Shown one piece after another: positions 28,237 through 36,475 of a DNA stretch of 50,519 nt. Under the pieces are notes generated by a model that did not search any database, was not told the origin of the DNA, and worked only from the letters and a program-made list of their open reading frames with translations. The stretch lies in the NCBI GenBank assembly GCA_902627325.1, contig CACOIM010000007.1:1-50519 (forward strand). Direction: 5' to 3'. The stretch's first letter is position 1. Each line of letters starts with the position of its first letter. Both the position numbers and the translations under genes were made by a program. This stretch comes from an uncultured Prochlorococcus sp. (GTDB lineage Bacteria > Cyanobacteriota > Cyanobacteriia > PCC-6307 > Cyanobiaceae).

Positions 28237-28929
28237 ATGAACATAGTTGCTTCACTTACAAAAGTATCCAAAACATATGGAAAGGATAATTTAATTGTAA
28301 AAGCTTTAGACAATATAAGTTTAGATATATTTAAAGGTGATTATTTAGCCGTTATGGGCGCAAGTGGCTCAGGTAAAAGTACCGCTATGAACATTTTAGG
28401 ATGTCTTGATCGTCCTACTCAAGGGCGATACATCCTTAATGGATCATCGGTTGAAAATTTATCTGATGACGAATTAGCAGACTTAAGGAATAAAAATCTT
28501 GGTTTTGTTTTCCAACAGTTTCATTTACTATCAGATGCAACCGCTTTAGAAAATGTTATGCTTCCTATGATTTATGCGGGCATTAATACTATAGAGAGAG
28601 AAAAGAAAGCTAGGCAAGCTTTAAATGAAGTGGGTCTCAATGAAAGAATAAATAATCGACCAAATCAACTATCTGGGGGACAACAGCAACGAGTAGCTAT
28701 TGCTAGAGCGATAATAAATAAACCTTCACTTCTATTAGCAGATGAACCCACAGGGGCTTTAGATTCTAAAACGACTGAGGATGTTTTAGATTTGTTTGAT
28801 AAATTACATCGATCAGGAATTACTATTGTCTTGGTTACTCATGAGGATGAAGTAGCCAGTCGTGCAAAAAAAATTGCTAGATTTAAAGATGGAAAAATTA
28901 TCGAAATAAAAAATCAATCAAAAATATGA
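28237..28929 (+). CDS. ABC transporter ATP-binding protein, MacB/LolD/DevA type
   Basis: The 230-residue ATPase has Walker A GASGSGKST (41-49), Q-loop VFQQFHLLSDATALENVMLPMIYAG (about 91-115), signature LSGGQ (145-149) and Walker B LLLADEP (165-171). The FQQFHLL and ALENVMLPM pieces are typical of the MacB/LolD/DevA group, whose members export peptides, lipoproteins or glycolipids. No permease gene adjoins it, so the partner is elsewhere. It starts two bases after ndhB, and its last 12 bases overlap the end of birA on the other strand. Confidence 0.9.
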   Translation: MNIVASLTKVSKTYGKDNLIVKALDNISLDIFKGDYLAVMGASGSGKSTAMNILGCLDRPTQGRYILNGSSVENLSDDELADLRNKNLGFVFQQFHLLSDATALENVMLPMIYAGINTIEREKKARQALNEVGLNERINNRPNQLSGGQQQRVAIARAIINKPSLLLADEPTGALDSKTTEDVLDLFDKLHRSGITIVLVTHEDEVASRAKKIARFKDGKIIEIKNQSKI

Positions 28930-29667
28930 TTTTATTGTTTTTTGATGATTATCATTAAATATTTTTAAATTACCCATTTCATCTATTTCCTTAATCATCC
29001 AATTATTATCGAAACCGCTTGGCAAGCAATCTTTATTTAGAAATTTATTAGCACCATATATTATTTGTTTTTTATTTTTATTGTAAAAAATAGATTTATT
29101 AAAAACTTTCAGAATTTCAGAGGACCAATAGGATTCAGATAAATTTCTTTTATTGAGAATATTTGAAAGAGATATACCTTCATCTGGAGTAATGTTATTT
29201 AAATTCATACCGATTCCAATTTTTGCATAAAGTACTTCATTACCCCTTGTTATTAATTTGGGCAAAAATCCTACTAATTTCTTTGAACCATAGAAAATAT
29301 CATTAGGCCACTTTATTTTGACATCTATAGATTTTTTATAAAACATTTCGCATAAGAAAAATGCTATTGAAACTGGAAAAATATAATTAGAAAAATCTTT
29401 CGAAAATATTGGATATGCAGCACTTAGCCATATTCCACCCGGAGGAGAAATCCATTTTCTTCCATTCTGACCAACCCCATGTAGTTGCTCTCTTGAGAAG
29501 ATTGCAATGGGGGTAGATTGTTTTAATTCATTTTTTCTTAGATATTTGTTAAGTTCGATTTCAGTACTAGAACATTTTTGTTTATATATCAATTTCCAAT
29601 TTGGTAAATTATTCAAGCCATTTTTATAAAAAAATGATGTTTTTGCCGAAGAACCAATAACTTTCAC
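28918..29667 (-). CDS. birA: Biotin--[acetyl-CoA-carboxylase] ligase
   Basis: BirA makes biotinyl-AMP and attaches biotin to the carboxyl carrier protein of acetyl-CoA carboxylase. The 249-residue product lacks the N-terminal HTH of regulatory BirA, so it is a ligase only. The adenylate site reads REQLHGVGQNGRKWISPPGG (about 58-77; a GRGQxGR variant), followed by IKWPNDIFYGSKKLVGFLPK (about 118-137) and KIGIGMNLN (about 149-157). The VGQNGRKW version has lost the usual first Arg (GRGR) and may be a lineage trait. The start is GTG at 29667. It is a single gene facing away from the DUF721 gene. Confidence 0.9.
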   Translation of the reverse strand: MKVIGSSAKTSFFYKNGLNNLPNWKLIYKQKCSSTEIELNKYLRKNELKQSTPIAIFSREQLHGVGQNGRKWISPPGGIWLSAAYPIFSKDFSNYIFPVSIAFFLCEMFYKKSIDVKIKWPNDIFYGSKKLVGFLPKLITRGNEVLYAKIGIGMNLNNITPDEGISLSNILNKRNLSESYWSSEILKVFNKSIFYNKNKKQIIYGANKFLNKDCLPSGFDNNWMIKEIDEMGNLKIFNDNHQKTIKSYF

Positions 29668-29765
29668 AAACTTTTAATGATTAAATGAGTTCTTAATACT
29701 TATTATTAGTAAGTAATTTCAGTTCCTGTAATTATACATAATCTAAATTATTCAATACAAAGAAA

Positions 29766-30224
29766 TTGGTCGAGAGAAAACCTGAAGCCTTAAATAATTG
29801 TCTCTTAAAGTTTAGGAAATCTTGGTCTGATTTTGATAAGATGCTTAATTTATCTAATGATTGGACTAAAGTTGTTGGAAAAGATTTAGCAAAGGAATGC
29901 CAGCCACTTAAAATTGAAAATAATGTACTAACCATTGTTGCTAACCATCCACAATGGAGACAAGCATTAATATACAACAAACATAAAATAAAAGAATCAA
30001 TTTTAGGATTAGGAATAAATTTAAAAAATATTCGTATAGTTCAAAATTATCATGAAGAATCAAATAAGGATAAAGTTTCCAATAATAAATTTATATGGGA
30101 TAATCATCCAAGCAGGATTAAAAACCAGGAAATAATAAATTGTAAAATATGTAATCGACCCACTCCTACAAAAGAAATTGAAAGATGGGGCAAATGTACT
30201 TTCTGCTGGAGAGAAACTATTTAG
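29766..30224 (+). CDS. DUF721 (DciA-like) protein with C-terminal zinc ribbon
   Basis: The 152-residue protein has a DUF721 domain (about 10-95) with the typical WTKVVGKDLAKECQPLKIENNVLTIVANHPQWRQAL pattern; in other bacteria DciA proteins of this domain load the replicative helicase DnaB. Its C-terminus adds four cysteines, C129-x2-C132 (CKIC) and C145-x2-C148 (CTFC), a likely zinc ribbon not present in the well-studied DciAs that I recall. A KH-like fold is expected for DUF721. The start must be TTG at 29766, since the frame upstream meets a stop at about 29739 with no ATG or GTG between. A role in helicase loading is inference from the domain only. Confidence 0.8.
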   Translation: MVERKPEALNNCLLKFRKSWSDFDKMLNLSNDWTKVVGKDLAKECQPLKIENNVLTIVANHPQWRQALIYNKHKIKESILGLGINLKNIRIVQNYHEESNKDKVSNNKFIWDNHPSRIKNQEIINCKICNRPTPTKEIERWGKCTFCWRETI

Positions 30225-30228
30225 ATGA

Positions 30229-30930
30229 TTATTTTTTTAAAATGAATATACCCATCTGGCCACCAAAAAGAGTTATATAATTAACTTTTTTAAAACCGAT
30301 TTTTTTTGCTAAGGAAATTAATTCTGCTCCTTTTGGAAAAGTTTTTATACTATTTTCAATATAGCTATACTCTTCCTTTAAACCAAACAAACTCGATATT
30401 GGTACGACTATAAAACGCAAATATAGTTTCTGAAATATTGAAGAAAGAGAATTTTCTTTTGAATGATTAAAGTCTAAGAATCCTGCTCTTCCATTATCCT
30501 TTAAAAGCAAAAAAACTTTTTGAATACCATTTTCTACATTATTTAAATTTCTTAAACCATACGACATACAAATACCGTCAAATCTCATTAACTTAGTATC
30601 CAAATCAAAAATATTTTTTGTTTTCCAATTGATAACAGTATTTTCTAAATTTTGAGACTTTTTTTGTGCAATTTTTAGAAGTTCTTCTGATATATCAACT
30701 CCAAAAACTTTACCATTTGGAGTAATCAATTGATTTAATAGTAATGTCATATCTCCTGTCCCACAGCATAAATCAGCCCATACCTCTCCATTTTTTGGCT
30801 TCAATAAACTAATTAATTTTCTTTTCCATAAAAAATGTAATCCTAAGCTAAAAAAATTATTAAAGAAATCATATTTATATGAAACTTTATTAAAAATTTT
30901 TCTAATGTAATTGGAATTTTTCTTAATCAT
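30229..30930 (-). CDS. menG: Demethylnaphthoquinone/phylloquinone C-methyltransferase
   Basis: MenG/UbiE performs the last SAM-dependent methylation of the phylloquinone (vitamin K1) ring, the A1 cofactor of photosystem I. The 233-residue protein has the UbiE family start (IFNKVSYKYDFFNNFFSLGLHFLWKR), motif I ADLCCGTGDMTLLL (about 53-66), GVDISEELLKIA, and MSYGLRNLNNVENG (the UbiE SYGLRNV block). In cyanobacteria this gene belongs to phylloquinone, with plastoquinone methylation done by another enzyme. It lies 27 bases after hisF in the same direction. Confidence 0.9.
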   Translation of the reverse strand: MIKKNSNYIRKIFNKVSYKYDFFNNFFSLGLHFLWKRKLISLLKPKNGEVWADLCCGTGDMTLLLNQLITPNGKVFGVDISEELLKIAQKKSQNLENTVINWKTKNIFDLDTKLMRFDGICMSYGLRNLNNVENGIQKVFLLLKDNGRAGFLDFNHSKENSLSSIFQKLYLRFIVVPISSLFGLKEEYSYIENSIKTFPKGAELISLAKKIGFKKVNYITLFGGQMGIFILKK

Positions 30931-30957
30931 TTTTAAAAATTATTTACTTAAAGTCAT

Positions 30958-31728
30958 TTATTCATTTGGCCTAATTAATAGATTCTTTTCTATTAAGTAA
31001 GATTTAATTTCTTTAATAGTTAGTATTTTATCGTGTAACAAAGATGCCAAAAGGGCCGCAGAGGCTCCACCTCTAGTGAATACTTTATATATATCATTTA
31101 AAGAACCTGCTCCGCCTGATGCGATAACAGGTATTTTGACAGATTCAGAAACACATTTATTTAGTTCCAAATCATAGCCTTTTTGGGTACCATCTCCATC
31201 CATAGAGGTTAATAAAATTTCCCCTGCACCTAATCCTTCAACCTGTTTACACCAACTAATAACATCAAGACCTGTATTAATCCTACCTCCGTTAATAAAT
31301 ACCTCCCATTTATTATCCTGATTAAATTTCTTTTTAGCATCAATAGCAACAACAATACATTGACTACCAAACTTTTCAGAACTTTTCTTAATTAAGTCAG
31401 GATTATTAACCGCAGATGAATTCAAACTCACTTTATCTGCTCCTGCTCTCAGTAGTTCATGAATAGAATCAATTGAATTTATCCCTCCACCTACTGTGAA
31501 GGGGATTTTAACAGTTTTAGCTGTCCTTGATACAAGATCAATTAATGTTTTTCTATTCTCATTAGTTGCTTTAATATCTAGAAAAACAAGCTCATCAGCA
31601 CCCTCCTCTGAATAACAACACGCTAATTCAACAGGATCACCCGCATCTCTGAGATTGATGAAATTCACACCCTTAACTACTCGACCATTCGCAACATCAA
31701 GGCAGGGTATTAAACGAAGAGCAACCAT
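30958..31728 (-). CDS. hisF: Imidazole glycerol phosphate synthase, cyclase subunit
   Basis: HisF joins ammonia (from HisH) to PRFAR, giving imidazole glycerol phosphate and AICAR in histidine synthesis. The 256-residue TIM barrel has catalytic D11 ([17 protein letters not shown]) and D130 (VVAIDAKKK). Phosphate loops TVGGGINS (about 78-85) and [10 protein letters not shown] are also present, as is the [20 protein letters not shown] block. Length is normal. It is separated from the divergent petP-like gene by 60 bases. Confidence 0.97.
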   Translation of the reverse strand: MVALRLIPCLDVANGRVVKGVNFINLRDAGDPVELACCYSEEGADELVFLDIKATNENRKTLIDLVSRTAKTVKIPFTVGGGINSIDSIHELLRAGADKVSLNSSAVNNPDLIKKSSEKFGSQCIVVAIDAKKKFNQDNKWEVFINGGRINTGLDVISWCKQVEGLGAGEILLTSMDGDGTQKGYDLELNKCVSESVKIPVIASGGAGSLNDIYKVFTRGGASAALLASLLHDKILTIKEIKSYLIEKNLLIRPNE

Positions 31729-31739
31729 TTTAAAAAAAA

Positions 31740-31768
31740 TTGTCCAAATGCTGTTAGTCTTGCATAAT
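31740..31768 (+). promoter_or_regulatory. Putative promoter of the petP-chlG-PBP unit
   Basis: TTGTCC (31740-31745), a 17-base spacer and CATAAT (31763-31768) are correctly placed before the ATG at 31789. The predicted transcript start is near 31775. The -10 is one base off consensus, but the -35 is weak (TTG plus one later match), so this is only a candidate. Confidence 0.35.
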
Positions 31769-31788
31769 AGCTCCTATTTTAAAATGTT

Positions 31789-32013
31789 ATGGCTAAACCA
31801 AAATTATTACCAAAAATTGGAAGCAAAGTAAAAATCAATTTTGAAAAAGTAAAAGATCGATTGCCAACAAAACTTATTAAAGAAATTGCTTCTAATCCCA
31901 AAGCAGAGATAGTAGGGTATAAAATGACTGATGGAAGAAGCATTGGTCTGATTCTAAAATTTATTTCTGGTCAAGAGAATTGGTTTTTCCCCGAAGAGAT
32001 TGAAAGAGGTTAA
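31789..32013 (+). CDS. petP: PetP-like protein (DUF2862), probable cytochrome b6f accessory subunit
   Basis: The 74-residue soluble protein contains GSKVKINFEKVKDRLP at the N-terminus and a C-terminal VGYKMTDGRSIGLILKF then ENWFFPEEIE. The pattern G-x-K-V-x-V ... GYKxTDGxGIGxxVxF ... WFFxxE matches the cyanobacterial and red algal PetP family (small, SH3-like, bound to cytochrome b6f on the cytoplasmic side, affecting linear electron flow). No membrane segment is present. It begins six bases before chlG. Family assignment is from memory of the motif; the symbol should be confirmed by profile search. Confidence 0.7.
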   Translation: MAKPKLLPKIGSKVKINFEKVKDRLPTKLIKEIASNPKAEIVGYKMTDGRSIGLILKFISGQENWFFPEEIERG

Positions 32014-32019
32014 TTTTCA

Positions 32020-32967
32020 ATGAATGATCCAAAACAATTATTAGGCATTAAGGGCGCGTCAGAAACTTCTAGTTTGTGGAAACTTAGAATACAACTAATG
32101 AAGCCAATAACTTGGATCCCTTTAATATGGGGTGTTATTTGTGGTGCAGCAGCAAGTGGAAATTTTGTATGGACAATTAATAATGTATTTGCATCATTGG
32201 CATGTATGTTAATGAGTGGTCCATTACTGGCAGGCTATACTCAAACAATTAATGATTTTTTCGATCGTGAAATTGATGCTATTAATGAGCCAAATAGGCC
32301 AATCCCTTCTGGGGCGATATCAATTGCACAAGTAAAATTACAAATCTGGGTTTTGCTAATTTTAGGATTAATAGTTGCATATTTATTAGATATATATGCG
32401 CAACATAATTTCCCTTCTGTCTTTTTTTTGGCATTAGGAGGATCTTTTGTAAGTTATATTTATTCTGCTCCACCTTTAAAATTAAAGCAAAATGGATGGC
32501 TAGGTAATTATGCATTGGGAGCATCTTATATAGCTTTACCATGGTGGGCAGGCCAAGCTCTATTTGGGAAATTAACAATAATAACTGCACTATTAACTCT
32601 CGCTTATAGTCTTTCAGGATTAGGTATCGCGGTTATAAATGATTTTAAGAGTGTAGAGGGAGACTCAAAATTAGGGTTAAATTCCTTGCCAGTAATTTTT
32701 GGAATTAAAAATGCCAGTAGAATAAGTGCTGGTCTTATAGATATATTTCAGTTAGCGATGGTAGGAGTACTTATAATTATTGATCAGCATTTAGCCTCCG
32801 TTATTTTAGTTTTATTAGTTATTCCCCAAATAACATTCCAAGAGATGTGGTTATTAAGAGATCCTCTTAAATATGATGTAAAGTACCAAGCAAGCGCTCA
32901 ACCATTCTTAATAACTGGGATGCTTGTAACTGCACTAGCTATTGGTCATAGTTTTCTAGTAGCATAA
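32020..32967 (+). CDS. chlG: Chlorophyll synthase
   Basis: ChlG esterifies (divinyl-)chlorophyllide with geranylgeranyl or phytyl diphosphate in the membrane, the last step of chlorophyll formation. The 315-residue UbiA-fold protein has N78-D79-F-F-D82-R-E-I-D86-A-I-N-E-P-N-R-P-I-P-S-G, the exact ChlG signature, and a second motif GIAVINDFKSVEGDSKLGLNSLP (about 202-224). MKPITWIPLIWGVICGAAASG near the N-terminus is equally diagnostic. It lies between petP and a class A PBP gene with gaps of six and one bases. Confidence 0.96.
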   Translation: MNDPKQLLGIKGASETSSLWKLRIQLMKPITWIPLIWGVICGAAASGNFVWTINNVFASLACMLMSGPLLAGYTQTINDFFDREIDAINEPNRPIPSGAISIAQVKLQIWVLLILGLIVAYLLDIYAQHNFPSVFFLALGGSFVSYIYSAPPLKLKQNGWLGNYALGASYIALPWWAGQALFGKLTIITALLTLAYSLSGLGIAVINDFKSVEGDSKLGLNSLPVIFGIKNASRISAGLIDIFQLAMVGVLIIIDQHLASVILVLLVIPQITFQEMWLLRDPLKYDVKYQASAQPFLITGMLVTALAIGHSFLVA

Positions 32968-32968
32968 A

Positions 32969-34720
32969 GTGCTTAGATTTAAGCACGTTATTTTATTAAT
33001 ATCTCCAACATTATTTATATTTCTAGGTTTATTTTTTATAAGTAATTTAATTAAAAATAATTTTAATTATGAACCTAATGATAATTATAAATTAGGAAAT
33101 AATTTTTCATACAAAATTTACTATACAAAAAGTAAAATTCTTACTAAATTAAGCAGGAAATTTAATATTGAAAATGAAAAAGATAAAATTCCAGAATTAA
33201 TAAAATATGCTTTTATTTCTGCCGAAGACAGAAGATTTTTAAGACATAATGGTGTAGATATATTTGGATCAGCGAGAGCATTTATAAATAATATTCGAAG
33301 TGGTTATATAAGAGAGGGAGGCAGCACAATTACACAGCAGGCATCAAGATTAATTTTCTTAAATAATGATTTAAACGTAAAAAGAAAAATTAAAGAAATA
33401 ATAATTTCAATAATTATGGATTACAAATATAGTAAAAATCAAATTCTCAAGATCTACCTTAATGAGATTTATTTAGGAGAGGGAGCAAAAGGAATTAATG
33501 AAGCATCTCAAATTTATTTTGGCAAACTTATTGATGAATTAACATTATCAGAAATAGCAATGTTAGCAGGTTTAGCTCCTGCTCCTAACTTTTATTCTCC
33601 TTATCAAAATTATCATTTAGCGATACAAAGAAGAGATGAAATTCTTAAATTAATGTATTTAGAAGGTCACATTGATAAAGCGAATTATGAAAGAGCTTTA
33701 AAAGAAAAAATTAAAGTAATTAATAAAAAAAATAATGAAGATAAACTTTTAATAAATTTTATACTTGCTGAATCAGTAAAAAAAATAAATGCAGAAGTAA
33801 ATTATCAAATTGATGATTTTCTGATAATTAATACCAGTATCGAAAAGGAATGGCAAGATAAAGCGCAAAAACTTTCTCAAGAATTATTACCAGAAGGAAT
33901 TGAGGCAAGTTTAATATCAATTGAATCAGATACTGGTCTTATAAAGACAATGATAAGTGGAAGATACCCAGAATATAATCAATTTAATCGCGCTACATCT
34001 GCTATAAGACCTTTAAGTTCAACATTTAAAATAATTCCATATTCTTTAGCATTTCTAGAAGGTAAAAGTCTTTTAGATACTTATAATGATGCGCCCACTT
34101 GCTGGGAGGATTACTGCCCTAAAAATTTCTCTAACATTTATCAAGGTGAATCTACACTAATTGAATCTTTTAAAAAATCCTCAAATATAGTACCTATAAA
34201 AATTTCATATCAATTTGGTTTAGAAAAAATAATCAACCTAGCTAATCTATTTGGTATAAATTATAAAAAAGAGCTAAGTTCTTTTTTACCTACTGCAATA
34301 GGAGCATTTGGTGATAGCCTATTAAATATCACCAACGCATATTCGACTATTAATAACAAAGGTAAATTAATAAAACCTAGCGTTATAAAAAAAATAATTA
34401 GATCCAAAAACAAAGAAATTATTTGGGAAAATAATTATCAAACAAAAAAAATCATTGATAAGAAAATAGTAAATAAATTAAATTATCTTTTAGAAAAAAC
34501 TGTACAAGATGGTACTGGAATATCAGCTTCAATCGCTGGTAGAAAAATCTTTGGAAAAACTGGAACTTCAGATCTAAATAAAGATCTTTGGTTTATAGGA
34601 TCTATTAAAAATATAACTACAGGGGTATGGATTGGCTTTGATGATAACAGAGCAACAAATCTTTCTAGTGGAACTTCAGCAAATTTTTGGAAGACTTATA
34701 TTAAATCAATAAATATATAA
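32969..34720 (+). CDS. Class A penicillin-binding protein (bifunctional peptidoglycan synthase)
   Basis: The 583-residue protein has one N-terminal membrane anchor (about 8-29), then a glycosyltransferase-51 domain (about 60-230). That domain has catalytic E86 in FISAEDRRFLRHNGVD, EGGSTITQQ (116-124) and the KIYLNEIYLGEGAKGI block. The transpeptidase domain has S351-T-F-K354, an SSN motif (KKSSNIVP) and KTGTS. Both activities are therefore intact: glycan polymerisation and peptide crosslinking outside the plasma membrane. At 583 residues it is short for class A, with no extra C-terminal domains. The start is GTG one base after the chlG stop codon. Confidence 0.93.
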   Translation: MLRFKHVILLISPTLFIFLGLFFISNLIKNNFNYEPNDNYKLGNNFSYKIYYTKSKILTKLSRKFNIENEKDKIPELIKYAFISAEDRRFLRHNGVDIFGSARAFINNIRSGYIREGGSTITQQASRLIFLNNDLNVKRKIKEIIISIIMDYKYSKNQILKIYLNEIYLGEGAKGINEASQIYFGKLIDELTLSEIAMLAGLAPAPNFYSPYQNYHLAIQRRDEILKLMYLEGHIDKANYERALKEKIKVINKKNNEDKLLINFILAESVKKINAEVNYQIDDFLIINTSIEKEWQDKAQKLSQELLPEGIEASLISIESDTGLIKTMISGRYPEYNQFNRATSAIRPLSSTFKIIPYSLAFLEGKSLLDTYNDAPTCWEDYCPKNFSNIYQGESTLIESFKKSSNIVPIKISYQFGLEKIINLANLFGINYKKELSSFLPTAIGAFGDSLLNITNAYSTINNKGKLIKPSVIKKIIRSKNKEIIWENNYQTKKIIDKKIVNKLNYLLEKTVQDGTGISASIAGRKIFGKTGTSDLNKDLWFIGSIKNITTGVWIGFDDNRATNLSSGTSANFWKTYIKSINI

Positions 34721-34735
34721 TCTAAGAAATAAAAA

Positions 34736-36052
34736 TCAATTTTTTTTTGAAACTATTGCAGCATAAAATCCATCCCCTAAATCATCATTATTAGGTAATA
34801 TTTGCTTCTCAAAAACTAATTGTAAGTTTTTATTTTTTTTTAAAAATTTTTCAATAAGTAAATTATTTTCACTTGGGCAAATTGTACATGTTGAATAAAC
34901 TAGCAAACCATTTTTATTAAGTAGAGGAACAATATTTTCTAACAATTTTTCTTGAATAGTTATTAATTGATTAATAGTTTCTTTCGTTATCTTCCATCTT
35001 GCATCTGGATTTCTTGCTAAAGTTCCTAACCCTGAACAAGGAGCATCAATTAAAATCTTGTCAAAGTAATCGATATATTGAGGCATAATCTCTATAAGTT
35101 TTGTAGCATCGACTTTTAAAGTTTTTACACTTTTTATATCTAATCTTTCTAAATTTTCTTTTAACAATTTTAATCTAGTATCCGACCTATCAGTAGCTAA
35201 TATTTGCCCTTCATCTTTTATTAATTGCGCCAAGTGTGTTGTTTTAGTACCAGGTGCAGCACAAGCATCGAGAATTTTATCTCCTTTTTTTGGTCTAAGA
35301 AGAGGCGCTACCCACTGCGAAGATCTGTCTTGGATTAACCATTTTCCTTCAAAATATCCAGGAAGCTTTCGAATTGATCTTGGCTTACTTTTTAACTCCA
35401 TTCCATTTATTAAATTATTTATTGGTTCAACTTCAATATTATTGTTTTGAAAAATCTCTAAAGATTCTCTTATGGTTGTTTTCAGCGAATTGATTCTCAA
35501 GTCAATTTTGGGCTTTTTATTAAATGACATAGCAATTTTCTTTGTTTCAACAATTCCAAACCAAGCAATCATTTCATTTATAAGCCATAGAGGCAATGAT
35601 TCTTTTAAAGAAATTCTTTCTGCCTGATTCTTTGGTAACTTAGGAAGATTATTACTTTTTAGTTTTCTAGTTGCATTTCTAAGTATTGCATTAACAACTC
35701 CACTCAATTTATTTAATTCTGTCTTTTTCGCTATTTCAACACTTGTAGAGATACATGCAGAATCTGGAACTTTATCCATCTTCAATATTTGATATAAACC
35801 TATATGTAGTAGCCATCTCAACTTAGGAGGCTGTTTATGATGATTTAATTTTGAAGTGTGGTCAGTCCAATAATCTAAGAGCTTTCTATATCTAATACAT
35901 CCAAATGATAATTCTGTGATAAATGCAATATCAAGCGAATTAAATTTATAATTTGATAATACTTTTTCTAATGCCAAATCAGAATACATGCCAGAACTTA
36001 CTTTTAACAAAATCTCCCAAGCTGCTTTTCTTTGTAAGTAACCTTCAAGCAA
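34736..36052 (-). CDS. rsmB: 16S rRNA m5C967 methyltransferase RsmB (Sun)
   Basis: RsmB methylates C967 of 16S rRNA. The 438-residue protein has the N-terminal NusB-like RNA-binding domain (about 5-140; RKAAWEILLKVSSGMYSDLAL, ITELSFGCIRYRKLLD) and a SAM-binding Rossmann domain. The latter has VLDACAAPGTKTTHLAQL-type motif (here KILDACAAPGTKTTHL). The two catalytic cysteines lie in DAPCSGLGTLARNPDARW and YSTCTICPSENN. The start seems to be TTG at 36052, immediately before the NusB domain. It converges on the PBP gene, 15 bases away, with no visible terminator. Confidence 0.93.
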   Translation of the reverse strand: MLEGYLQRKAAWEILLKVSSGMYSDLALEKVLSNYKFNSLDIAFITELSFGCIRYRKLLDYWTDHTSKLNHHKQPPKLRWLLHIGLYQILKMDKVPDSACISTSVEIAKKTELNKLSGVVNAILRNATRKLKSNNLPKLPKNQAERISLKESLPLWLINEMIAWFGIVETKKIAMSFNKKPKIDLRINSLKTTIRESLEIFQNNNIEVEPINNLINGMELKSKPRSIRKLPGYFEGKWLIQDRSSQWVAPLLRPKKGDKILDACAAPGTKTTHLAQLIKDEGQILATDRSDTRLKLLKENLERLDIKSVKTLKVDATKLIEIMPQYIDYFDKILIDAPCSGLGTLARNPDARWKITKETINQLITIQEKLLENIVPLLNKNGLLVYSTCTICPSENNLLIEKFLKKNKNLQLVFEKQILPNNDDLGDGFYAAIVSKKN

Positions 36053-36092
36053 AATATTTTTAAATTACTTTTAATATGATAATCAAATATTT

Positions 36093-36242
36093 TTAAATAA
36101 TATAATTAATGGAAGATTTCATCCATATAAAACCCAATACAGTAACCAAGGTTAAATTGAAGCCTAAAAATAGATAAATGTTCAGAGAGTGGATTTTCTC
36201 TTTAGTTAATTTAAAGTTCAATTTATTTGTATTTTTTTTCAT
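36093..36242 (-). CDS. Possible small single-helix membrane protein (49 aa)
   Basis: An open minus-strand frame of 50 codons runs from ATG at 36242 to TAA at 36093. The product starts MKKNTNKLNFKLTKEKIH, is basic and hydrophilic to about residue 18, then has one hydrophobic segment (about 22-41: IYLFLGFNLTLVTVLGFIWM) and a short tail. The shape (basic N-terminus, one helix, short end) is common among real picocyanobacterial small membrane proteins, and the frame lies in the same direction as rsmB just downstream. No family recognised and no clear ribosome site; chance cannot be excluded in AT-rich DNA. Confidence 0.5.
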   Translation of the reverse strand: MKKNTNKLNFKLTKEKIHSLNIYLFLGFNLTLVTVLGFIWMKSSINYII

Positions 36243-36475
36243 AAATATTAGAAAAGTAAATTTAAAGATCAAACGTTTAATCTAAATTCATTTATAAATT
36301 TAAATTTCAAATTTGTATAATTTCCAAACTTAAGAAATCTCAATATATGAAATTATTAAAGCTTGTAAGCCAAGTTAAATAGTGGTAATTCTTTAATTTG
36401 AAGTAAATTTAACACCCTTTTGTTATATTTCGTAATAATCTTATATTTTTTTAATTTTTAAGATTTTCTACTTTT
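36243..36475. other. Intergenic stretch with no recognised feature
   Basis: This AT-rich stretch between the small membrane protein gene and the end of the photolyase gene has no open frame longer than about 12 codons in a sensible position, no hairpin with a T-run and no tRNA-like fold. It must at least hold the promoter for the 49-residue frame, if that is real. Confidence 0.4.

Noticed and set aside
32282-32590. Minus-strand 102-codon frame within chlG
   Set aside because: Opposite to an intact, well-recognised gene; composition is the complement of membrane-helix codons.
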